Origin: Dysgonomonas sp. ZJ279
Lineage (GTDB): Bacteria; Bacteroidota; Bacteroidia; Bacteroidales; Dysgonomonadaceae
Reading direction: 5' to 3'
Assembly (NCBI RefSeq): GCF_011039205.1
Contig: NZ_JAAKEL010000001.1
Location: forward strand, 310,001 to 374,000
DNA length: 64,000 nt
Below are positions 56,799 to 64,000 of this stretch, in pieces. Position numbers and translations under genes: made by a program. The notes under the pieces were generated by a model. The model ran no database searches and was not told the origin of the DNA. It saw only the letters and a list, made by a program, of their open reading frames with translations. Each line of letters starts with the position of its first letter. Position 1 is the stretch's first letter.

Positions 56799-57317
56799 AT
56801 GAATTTGAAAGACCTTAGCGAAAACCGTTACTCGGTTAGAGCTTATTTGCCGCAGGTAGTAGAGCGGGAAAAAATAGACTACATTCTCAATTGTGCAAGA
56901 CTCGCTCCTTCTGCTTGCAATTTTCAACCTTGGCAGTTTTATGTTATTACTGATCAATCTGTAAAACTCAAAATTCATGAAGCGTACGATAGAGAGTGGT
57001 TTAAGACCGCACCTCTTTGTATCGTCGTTTGTAAAGATTCGGCTTCATCGTGGAAGCGAACAGCTACCGACCAAAAAGACTTTGGAGATGTAGATGCAGC
57101 TATTGCAGCAGAACACATTTGCCTTGCAGCAGCTGAAATCGGACTAGGTACATGCTGGGTGTGTAATTTCAAACCCGATGTCTTGGCTGAGGCACTCAAT
57201 TTAGATGCAAATATAGAGCCGATAGCAATTTTTCCTTTAGGATATATTGACGAAGAAAAGAGTAGAGTTCCTGAGAAAAAGCGTAAAACTCTTTCTGATA
57301 TAACCCGATGGATATGA
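56799..57317 (+). CDS. Nitroreductase family protein
   Basis: FMN-dependent oxidoreductase fold, 172 residues. The start LSENRYSVRAY and the NFQPWQFYVI segment fit the FMN site, and AAEIGLGTCWVCNF is the usual second half. The natural substrate is unknown; a flavin-linked role is known for the fold. It overlaps mntP by ten bases, which implies a joint message. Confidence 0.88.
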   Translation: MNLKDLSENRYSVRAYLPQVVEREKIDYILNCARLAPSACNFQPWQFYVITDQSVKLKIHEAYDREWFKTAPLCIVVCKDSASSWKRTATDQKDFGDVDAAIAAEHICLAAAEIGLGTCWVCNFKPDVLAEALNLDANIEPIAIFPLGYIDEEKSRVPEKKRKTLSDITRWI

Positions 57318-57874
57318 TTCAAATGAGTATTCTTGCCATTGGTTTATCCATGGATAGTTTGATTATAGCCCTTACAAGTGGTGCTATAATTCGCGATCAT
57401 CGCGCGACCAATGTTATGAAGATAGCGGGTATGTTAGCATTTATTCAATTAGGGCTGACTGTTTTCGGATGGTTTATAGGATCTACGTTTGCTGAGTATA
57501 TAGATCAATATGATCATTGGTTTGCATTCGGAATTTTATCGCTATTGGGTGTAAGAGTTATTTACGAGGCCTTTAAGGGAGAGCAAGATAAGAGACCGTT
57601 CAATCCGCTTGATATACGTGTAATGTTTAGTCTGGCAGTAGCAACAAGTATAGATGCTATGGCTGTCGGTTTATCCTTATCTCTCGTTAATCGACCGATT
57701 TTCACTCCAGCCATAATAGTAGGGCTTGTGACCTTTACCGTTGCTGTGTTTGGTGTTGTGTTCGGTTGCAAGGTTGGAAGGCGTTATAATCTGCGCATAA
57801 ACCTGGCAGGCGGTATTATTCTGATCCTTATCGGATCGAGTATTTTAGTAGAGCATACGCTTCTGAAAATATGA
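57308..57874 (+). CDS. mntP: Manganese efflux pump MntP
   Basis: 188-residue membrane protein with six helices and two repeats. The metal-binding acidic motifs are SMDSLIIAL (about 14-22) and SIDAMAVGLS (about 115-124). It probably exports Mn2+. The ten-base overlap with the nitroreductase gene is in another frame; an ATG at codon 3 would remove most of the overlap. No manganese riboswitch is visible. Confidence 0.9.
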   Translation: MDMIQMSILAIGLSMDSLIIALTSGAIIRDHRATNVMKIAGMLAFIQLGLTVFGWFIGSTFAEYIDQYDHWFAFGILSLLGVRVIYEAFKGEQDKRPFNPLDIRVMFSLAVATSIDAMAVGLSLSLVNRPIFTPAIIVGLVTFTVAVFGVVFGCKVGRRYNLRINLAGGIILILIGSSILVEHTLLKI

Positions 57875-58045
57875 ATAATCTGCTTTTGTTTATTAATGAG
57901 AAGTCTTGTTAAATATAGTAAATAAGTGTACATAGGATTCACTAAGTTAGTATATTTGTTATACAATTTCAGTGAGAAAAAATATAGGTAGTTGTTCGTA
58001 AAAGTAACAAATTGGTCTGTGACCTTTTAATTTAATAATTGATAG

Positions 58046-58270
58046 ATGAAAATTTTATTATTTCTTGTTATAACATCACTAATGCTTGGCATTATGTTGA
58101 TTTTATCTGTTTTCAGAAAAATAGCATCTATGTCAGGTAAGCACTCCCCATACTCAAAATATAATGCAAATAACCGAAATGCAAATTCTCCGGTACAGGA
58201 TGATGTACCTAAGAAGATATTTTCAGAGAATGAAGGAGAGTATATAAAATACGAAGAGCTGAAAGATTAA
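58046..58270 (+). CDS. DUF4834-like small membrane protein
   Basis: 74 residues: one membrane helix (about 1-22) then a polar tail rich in Asn and Ser and ending with SENEGEYIKYEELKD. This ending fits DUF4834, a Bacteroidetes family of unknown function. It has a strong terminator just behind it. Confidence 0.7.
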   Translation: MKILLFLVITSLMLGIMLILSVFRKIASMSGKHSPYSKYNANNRNANSPVQDDVPKKIFSENEGEYIKYEELKD

Positions 58271-58291
58271 CTTTTACCTTCGAGTTAAAAT

Positions 58292-58325
58292 AAAAAGGAT
58301 GTATCTTGTAGATACATCCTTTTTT
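58292..58325. terminator. Bidirectional terminator between DUF4834 and the S41 protease gene
   Basis: A 15-bp stem (58292-58306 with 58310-58324), loop TGT, bordered by A-rich and T-rich ends that suit both converging genes. Confidence 0.9.
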
Positions 58326-58343
58326 ATTTATTTGATTTTGGCT

Positions 58344-59936
58344 TTACTTCCGAAGCAAATCTTCGTATTGCTTATCATCACGGATGATTTCATAAGCTTT
58401 CTTGTAAATATCGCTGTAATCGTTTATGATTTTGAAATAGGTTGCCATATCGTACAAATCACGTGCCATCAAAGCTTTTATCTGCATCGCTAGGAATGGC
58501 TTTGCTTTTTCATATTCTTTTTCGTTAAATACAACCTTTTCTTCTTCTCCGGCTGCAATTACCTTCTGCATGATTTCTTCTGAAATAGTATAGTTCTTGT
58601 AAAAAGATTCAGCATTCGGATATTTGGCAAGAATTTCTTTCCGGTTATTGTCAACCTCGTTATGAGATATTTTGAGTGTAACGCCTTTTCCTACTATTTG
58701 TCTTAAATACATAGGATAAGCAGTTGTGTCTACCGGAACAAAATAGTCGGGCATAATGCCTCCACCGCCATATACTGTACGTTTATTGATAAGAGTCTGA
58801 TATTTTAGAGAATCAGGAAAATGTATACTGTCAGCACTCATCATTTCTCCCTTATTGTATCGTTCTATAACATCCATCTCGTAAGCATCCTTGTCGCCAC
58901 TTGTATATGGTTTCTGGATACAACGTCCGGTTGGGGTATAGTAACGGGCTACAGTCAATCGTATCATCGATTCGTCGGGCAATGGTATTTGTCTTTGTAC
59001 AAGACCTTTTCCAAAACTGCGGCGTCCAACGATAATTCCTCTGTCCCAGTCTTGTACAGCTCCTGATACAATTTCGCTTGCTGAAGCCGATCCCTCATTG
59101 ATGAGGATTACTAGTTTACCTTGTTCGAAAGAACCTTTAGCTGTTGCTGAATCTAGCTTTTTGGGTTGGCGCGATCCTTCTGTATATACTATTAATCGAT
59201 CTTTCTCTAAAAATTCATCGGCTAACTCAATCGCAGCGGAAAGATACCCTCCACCATTATTCTCCAGATCGAGTATAAGGCTTTGCATTCCTTCGGCTTT
59301 CAGTTTTTTAGCAGCTTCCTGAAACTCCTTTGTGGTAGTTGCTCCAAAACGGCTCAATCGGATGTATCCTACATGCTTGTCTATCATATAAGCTGCATCT
59401 AAGCTATAGATAGGAATTTTTGCTCTTACAATTTTAAACTCAAGTAATTGAGGTTCTCCTTTACGCAATACCTTTACATTAACCGAAGTCCCTTTTGGAC
59501 CTCTAAGGCGTGACATAATATCTTTATTGCTTCTTTTTACACCGGCAATCAGTGTGTCATTCACATATATGATTTTATCACCTGGTCTTATGCCTACTCT
59601 TTCGGAAGGACCTCCTGATATAGTTTCTATAACATACAGTGTATCTGTCATCATATTAAAAGAGATACCTATGCCATCGAAGTTTCCTTCAAGCGGCTCA
59701 TTCATTTCTTTTACTTCCTCGGCACTTGCGTAAGTAGAGTGGGGATCGAGTTTCTCCAAGAGCGCTCTGATGGCATCTTCCGAGAGCTTTTGATCATTAA
59801 CTTCATCTACATACAGATTTTCTATAATTGCCATTGTTGTTGCAACTTTCTTTGAGCCTTCACTCATTCTTAATTGAGCAGAAGCTGTTGTTACAATAGC
59901 ACAAATACAGAGTACGAATATTGTTGTTTTTTTCAT
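58344..59936 (-). CDS. S41 family C-terminal processing peptidase
   Basis: 530-residue periplasmic serine protease (CtpA/Prc-like) with signal MKKTTIFVLCICAIVTTASAQ. A PDZ domain (about 86-165) contains GIGISFNMMTDTLYV. The protease part has INEGSASASEIVSG with the catalytic Ser and GRRSFGKGLVQ with the general base Lys. It cleaves near C-termini in the envelope. It is last in the recQ-coaD-S41 run, 50 bases after coaD. Confidence 0.95.
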   Translation of the reverse strand: MKKTTIFVLCICAIVTTASAQLRMSEGSKKVATTMAIIENLYVDEVNDQKLSEDAIRALLEKLDPHSTYASAEEVKEMNEPLEGNFDGIGISFNMMTDTLYVIETISGGPSERVGIRPGDKIIYVNDTLIAGVKRSNKDIMSRLRGPKGTSVNVKVLRKGEPQLLEFKIVRAKIPIYSLDAAYMIDKHVGYIRLSRFGATTTKEFQEAAKKLKAEGMQSLILDLENNGGGYLSAAIELADEFLEKDRLIVYTEGSRQPKKLDSATAKGSFEQGKLVILINEGSASASEIVSGAVQDWDRGIIVGRRSFGKGLVQRQIPLPDESMIRLTVARYYTPTGRCIQKPYTSGDKDAYEMDVIERYNKGEMMSADSIHFPDSLKYQTLINKRTVYGGGGIMPDYFVPVDTTAYPMYLRQIVGKGVTLKISHNEVDNNRKEILAKYPNAESFYKNYTISEEIMQKVIAAGEEEKVVFNEKEYEKAKPFLAMQIKALMARDLYDMATYFKIINDYSDIYKKAYEIIRDDKQYEDLLRK

Positions 59937-59986
59937 ATTAAGAGTTGTATTTATAAGCTTAAAGGCTTATATATTAAAATCTTATT

Positions 59987-60454
59987 TTAGTCTTGAATAT
60001 CTAAATTCAATCCTTCCGGAACAAATTTACTGACATCATGATTGTATCTTAATAACTCGCGTACGATAGTAGAACTAATATGTGTTAGTTCTGGTTCAGT
60101 AAAAAGTATAAAAGTTTCAATTCCGGATATATTTCGATTCATGTCTGCGATGGTTTTCTCATATTCGAAATCATTCACAGAGCGTATACCTCTAACTATG
60201 AAATTTGCTCCGACTTCTTTCGCATAATCTACCGTCAGGCAATCGTATGTTCCGACAGTAATGCGTGAATCATCTTTGTACAGCGAGCGGATCATGTTCA
60301 CCCGCTTTTCTAATGAGAAATAACTTTTTTTGGAATCATTTACTCCAATAGCAATAACGATCTCGTCCATAAGGCCTAGAGATCGTTTTACTAAGGAATC
60401 ATGACCGATGGTGAATGGGTCGAATGTTCCTGGGAAAATAGCTTTTTTTTTCAT
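59987..60454 (-). CDS. coaD: Phosphopantetheine adenylyltransferase
   Basis: Makes dephospho-CoA from 4'-phosphopantetheine and ATP. The 155 residues contain the HIGH-type motif [10 protein letters not shown] (His18) and [10 protein letters not shown] near the end. It is cytoplasmic and sits two bases after recQ. It continues the pathway begun by panC and panD. Confidence 0.97.
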   Translation of the reverse strand: MKKKAIFPGTFDPFTIGHDSLVKRSLGLMDEIVIAIGVNDSKKSYFSLEKRVNMIRSLYKDDSRITVGTYDCLTVDYAKEVGANFIVRGIRSVNDFEYEKTIADMNRNISGIETFILFTEPELTHISSTIVRELLRYNHDVSKFVPEGLNLDIQD

Positions 60455-60456
60455 TC

Positions 60457-62652
60457 TTAATTTGCCATATCCGAAATGAATTTGATTCTGACCAATCGGA
60501 TTTCATCTTCAGTATACATACCTAATTCGTCGATAGCATCGGCTAGAGAATCAGATTCAGCTTCCTGAAAGTAGCTGAATATATCATCCATGTGATCTTC
60601 ATCAATCACTTCGCGAAGGAAATAATCGATATTTATTTTTGTTCCCGAATAGACAATTGCCTCTACTTCATCAAGTAATTCGTGGAATTCTATTCCTTTC
60701 GATTCTGCTAAGTCGTCGAGTGCTACTTTACGATCTATTGCCTGTACAATTGCCACTTTAAGTTTCGACTTGTTTGCAACTGTTTTGACACGTAAATCCT
60801 CAGGACGTTCTATTTCGTTTTCTTCAACATGCTTTCTTATGATTTGTACAAACTCGTCACCATATCTCTTAGCTTTACCTGCACCTACACCCGGAATATT
60901 TTGCAATTCATCGGTAGTTATAGGATAGATTGTTGCCATAGCTTCGAGCGATGGATCTTGGAAGATAACATAAGGAGGTACATTTAGCTTTTTAGCCATC
61001 TTCTTGCGAAGATCCTTCATAATAGAGAATAGTACAGGATCCACAGCAGAGCCGCCTCCGCCACCTTTCACTGCTACTTCATCCATATTACCATCATCAT
61101 CCATATCTTCATCTTCGTCTGTCGATATTTTAAACGATACAGGCTTCTTCAAGAAATCTTTACCCTTTTTGGTTACTTTGAGCAATCCGTAGTTTTCTAT
61201 GTCTTTATCAAAATATCCGGCAATTATGGCTTGGCGAATCAATGCATTCCATGTGTCCTCGTCAGTATCATCACCTGAGCCGAAAACTTCTAAATCTTGA
61301 TGATTGTACGTCTCTATTTCTGATGTTTCTTTTCCTACCAGTATATTGATAACATACTCAGGTTTAAATTTTTCTTTTAATTCAATTACAGCTTCTAGGG
61401 CTGTTGATAATAAGTCTTTAGCTTCCACTTGTTTTTTAGGGTTTATACAATTGTCACAATTACCACAATTCTTTACTTTATATTCTTCTCCAAAATAATG
61501 GAGTAATACTTTTTTACGACAAAGGGCAGTTTCGGCATAAGCAGCGGTTTCCATAAGTAATTGCTTACCTATTTCTTGCTCTGCAACCGGTTTGCCTTGC
61601 ATGAATTTTTCTAATTTCTGCAAATCTTTGTATGAATAAAATGCTATACATCTGCCTTCGCCACCATCTCTGCCGGCACGTCCGGTTTCCTGATAATAGC
61701 CTTCGAGGCTCTTTGGGATATCATAATGTATAACATAGCGTACATCGGGTTTATCTATTCCCATCCCAAAAGCAATGGTTGCCACAATCACATCAACTTT
61801 CTCCATTAAGAAAGCATCCTGATTGTTGGAGCGTGTATTTGGGTCTAAACCTGCGTGATATGGGAGTGCATTAATATTGTTGGTCTGAAGTATTTCTGCA
61901 AATTCTTCCACTTTTTTGCGACTGAGACAATATATAATACCCGATTTATCACCTTGCGATTTGATATACTTGATGATATCTCTGTCTACATTATTCGTTT
62001 TGGAACGAACCTCGTAGAACAGATTTTCTCTGTTGAATGATGCTTTAAATACATCGGCATCAGACATTCCCAGATTTTTTTGTATATCAAGTTGCACTTT
62101 TGGAGTGGCTGTCGCCGTGAGTGCTATAAGTGGATGTTTACCAATCTCTGCCACTATCGGACGAATTCGTCTATACTCGGGTCGGAAGTCATGCCCCCAT
62201 TCCGATATGCAGTGAGCCTCGTCAATAGCATAGAACGATATTTTTATCTGACTTAAAAATTCAATGTTTTCTTCTTTGGTCAACGACTCGGGAGCAACAA
62301 AAAGTAATTTTGTCTTCTTCGATAAGATGTCGTTTTTTACATTTTCAATAGCCGACTTATTGAGTGATGAGTTCAAGAAATGTGCTACACCATCCTCCTC
62401 GCTAAAGTTCCGCATGGCATCTACCTGATTTTTCATCAGAGCGATGAGTGGCGAAATAATTACTGCCGTTCCCTCCATCAACAGTGCTGGAAGTTGATAG
62501 CATAATGACTTTCCTCCGCCGGTAGGCATCAGTACAAAGGTGTCCCTGCCATCCAGAATATTCTGAATGATCTCTTTTTGGTTACCTTTGAATTTATCAA
62601 AGCCAAAATGCTTTTTTAGAGCAATAATTAGCGTATCGTCTTGATTAGACAT
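60457..62652 (-). CDS. recQ: ATP-dependent DNA helicase RecQ
   Basis: 731-residue 3'-5' DNA helicase in recombination repair. Walker A is [12 protein letters not shown], the DEAH box is [16 protein letters not shown], and a zinc-binding CGNCDNC cluster and winged-helix region follow. A linker of about 20 residues is strongly acidic and then has five Gly, before the HRDC domain (about 540-620). A further C-terminal helical part adds about 100 residues. coaD follows with a two-base gap. Confidence 0.95.
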   Translation of the reverse strand: MSNQDDTLIIALKKHFGFDKFKGNQKEIIQNILDGRDTFVLMPTGGGKSLCYQLPALLMEGTAVIISPLIALMKNQVDAMRNFSEEDGVAHFLNSSLNKSAIENVKNDILSKKTKLLFVAPESLTKEENIEFLSQIKISFYAIDEAHCISEWGHDFRPEYRRIRPIVAEIGKHPLIALTATATPKVQLDIQKNLGMSDADVFKASFNRENLFYEVRSKTNNVDRDIIKYIKSQGDKSGIIYCLSRKKVEEFAEILQTNNINALPYHAGLDPNTRSNNQDAFLMEKVDVIVATIAFGMGIDKPDVRYVIHYDIPKSLEGYYQETGRAGRDGGEGRCIAFYSYKDLQKLEKFMQGKPVAEQEIGKQLLMETAAYAETALCRKKVLLHYFGEEYKVKNCGNCDNCINPKKQVEAKDLLSTALEAVIELKEKFKPEYVINILVGKETSEIETYNHQDLEVFGSGDDTDEDTWNALIRQAIIAGYFDKDIENYGLLKVTKKGKDFLKKPVSFKISTDEDEDMDDDGNMDEVAVKGGGGGSAVDPVLFSIMKDLRKKMAKKLNVPPYVIFQDPSLEAMATIYPITTDELQNIPGVGAGKAKRYGDEFVQIIRKHVEENEIERPEDLRVKTVANKSKLKVAIVQAIDRKVALDDLAESKGIEFHELLDEVEAIVYSGTKINIDYFLREVIDEDHMDDIFSYFQEAESDSLADAIDELGMYTEDEIRLVRIKFISDMAN

Positions 62653-62748
62653 ATTTAAACATCTCTAGGTCGTTTTATTTTATGAAGCTATGCAGCTATG
62701 TTTTAAACTTCAACCGAAAGTAGACTATTTTTTATGAAATAACCAAAT

Positions 62749-63990
62749 TTATACAGCTTTTTTTAGCCTGTCTAAGTTCGATTTTCCTAATTGGTCTACT
62801 GCATATTCTTTAGTTATATGCAATTCTGTTTGTTTTGTAGATGGTATAGTGAACATCGAATCCATCATAATAGATTCTACAATCGACCGTAAACCACGCG
62901 CTCCAAGTTTATATTCTATTGCTTTATCCACCACATATTCGAATACATCTTCGTCAAATGTCAGATCGACATTGTCCATCTTGAATAACTTGATATATTG
63001 CTTGATGATAGAATTCTTAGGTTCGGTCAGTATTCGGCGTAATGCAACTCTATCTAACGGATTCAAGTAGGTGAGGATGGGTAACCGACCAATTATTTCG
63101 GGAATCAACCCGAAAGATTTTAAATCAACTGGAGTGATGTATTGCAACATGTTTTCGCGATCTACATCTGCTGTTTCCAACAATGATGCATAACCTACTA
63201 CACGTGTGTTGAGACGCTGAGCGATTTTACGTTCGATTCCGTCAAAAGCACCACCACAAACAAAAAGAATGTTTTTTGTGTTTACAGCAATCATTTTTTG
63301 ATCAGGATGCTTGCGTCCACCTTGTGGTGGCACATTTACTATCGAGCCTTCGAGTAGTTTTAGCAGACCTTGCTGTACACCTTCACCACTTACATCGCGT
63401 GTAATGGATGGGTTATCGCCTTTGCGTGCTATTTTGTCGATCTCGTCTATAAATACAATACCCCTTTCTGCGGCGGCTACATCATAGTCGGCAGCTTGTA
63501 GCAAGCGAGTTAAGATACTTTCTATATCTTCTCCTACGTATCCGGCTTCAGTTAGAACAGTTGCATCTACAATCGCAAACGGGACATGTAGTAACTTGGC
63601 AATAGTACGTGCTAAAAGCGTTTTACCTGTACCCGTAGGCCCTACGATAATGATGTTAGATTTTTCAATTTCTACATCGTCGTTACTATCTTCCTGTAGT
63701 ATTCGTTTATAATGATTGTATACAGCTACAGACAGATAGCGTTTGGCGTTATCTTGTCCTATGATGTATTGATCCAGATACTCTTTTATTTTCTTCGGAT
63801 CGGGTAGCTTATTTTTGTCTAAACCGTGGGAGCCTGATTTCTTTGTGTCAAGACCTTCCTTTACAATCAGATATGCTTGCTCAACGCAGCTATCGCAAAT
63901 TTCGGCAGACATTCCCGAGATAAGTAAGTTTACATCTTTCTCACTTCGTCCACAAAAACTACAATGTGTGCTATTTTCTTTTTTTGCCAT
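62749..63990 (-). CDS. clpX: ClpX ATPase subunit of Clp protease
   Basis: AAA+ unfoldase that feeds ClpP, 413 residues. The N-terminal zinc site has four Cys (10, 13, 32, 35) in CSFCGRS and CDSCVEQ. Walker A is [11 protein letters not shown], Walker B is [11 protein letters not shown], and a pore loop GYVGED follows. The upstream end of the window cuts any promoter; clpP would be expected just beyond 64000. recQ follows after 96 bases with no clear terminator. Confidence 0.97.
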   Translation of the reverse strand: MAKKENSTHCSFCGRSEKDVNLLISGMSAEICDSCVEQAYLIVKEGLDTKKSGSHGLDKNKLPDPKKIKEYLDQYIIGQDNAKRYLSVAVYNHYKRILQEDSNDDVEIEKSNIIIVGPTGTGKTLLARTIAKLLHVPFAIVDATVLTEAGYVGEDIESILTRLLQAADYDVAAAERGIVFIDEIDKIARKGDNPSITRDVSGEGVQQGLLKLLEGSIVNVPPQGGRKHPDQKMIAVNTKNILFVCGGAFDGIERKIAQRLNTRVVGYASLLETADVDRENMLQYITPVDLKSFGLIPEIIGRLPILTYLNPLDRVALRRILTEPKNSIIKQYIKLFKMDNVDLTFDEDVFEYVVDKAIEYKLGARGLRSIVESIMMDSMFTIPSTKQTELHITKEYAVDQLGKSNLDRLKKAV

Positions 63991-64000
63991 CTATTTTTAA

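Noticed and set aside
57875-58045. Possible RNA gene in the 171-base mntP-DUF4834 gap
   Set aside because: AT-rich sequence without a stable hairpin, tRNA-like arm or promoter pair.

Overview
This window looks like a chromosomal core region of a Bacteroidales bacterium, probably close to Dysgonomonas or its relatives. The reasons are the moderately AT-rich DNA, the many families typical of Bacteroidetes (DUF4270, DUF5683, DUF4199, DUF4834, NigD-like, WbsX-like, a carboxypeptidase-regulatory/TonB-dependent receptor), and repeated copies of the Bacteroidetes sigma-factor -7 box TAnnTTTG, several with a TTTG or TTG -33 box 19-21 bases upstream. The genus is an inference; no rRNA lies in the window.

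Layout. 1-4.9 kb: the 5' part of an M3 peptidase lipoprotein gene (minus strand), a small lipoprotein, a YhcH/YiaL-type protein and a glycogen branching enzyme of the eukaryote-like GH13_8 type. 4.9-5.3 kb: the only gene-free stretch over 300 bases, holding a terminator and a nested inverted-repeat element. 5.3-8.5 kb: manA, hemH and a GT4 glycosyltransferase. 8.5-15.4 kb: parA, parB, a DUF5683 membrane protein, an MltD-like LysM transglycosylase and a bifunctional (p)ppGpp synthetase/hydrolase, all on the plus strand. 15.5-18.4 kb: a secreted GH2 enzyme on the minus strand. 18.5-23.3 kb: rimP-nusA-infB with a leader hairpin and a good internal promoter before infB. 23.3-26.8 kb: a possible structured RNA, an OmpH/Skp chaperone, murI, dinB, and a ribbon-helix-helix-like gene overlapping tadA. 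26.9-31.8 kb: a NigD-like lipoprotein, fur overlapping purA, a YugP-type membrane protease and a secreted WbsX-like protein. 31.9-37.0 kb: two tandem metallophosphoesterases, recN and a DegT-type aminotransferase. 37.2-43.0 kb: purB, a pseudouridine synthase with an Arg-Gly-Asn-rich tail, asnS and a polytopic membrane protein. 43.0-49.0 kb (minus): a LysE-type exporter, a TonB-dependent receptor, a small histidine-rich protein, a DUF4270 lipoprotein and a GT5-only glycogen-synthase-like protein. 49.2-58.3 kb: panC, panD, a MATE exporter, trmN6 (minus), lon, DUF4199, GT2, a nitroreductase, mntP and DUF4834. 58.3-64 kb (minus): clpX, recQ, coaD and an S41 protease.

The genes are mostly housekeeping: translation (rimP, nusA, infB, asnS, tadA, trmN6), chromosome segregation and repair (parAB, recN, recQ, dinB), proteostasis (lon, clpX, S41, M3), cofactor synthesis (panC, panD, coaD, hemH), purine synthesis (purA, purB) and envelope functions. 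I see no insertion sequence, prophage, CRISPR array, tRNA, rRNA or recognisable defence system. The parts least explained are the nested inverted repeat at 4.97-5.17 kb, the possible folded RNA at 23.37-23.45 kb, the histidine-rich protein/TonB receptor pair at 43.8-46.7 kb, and the reduced GT5 protein at 48.2-49.0 kb.
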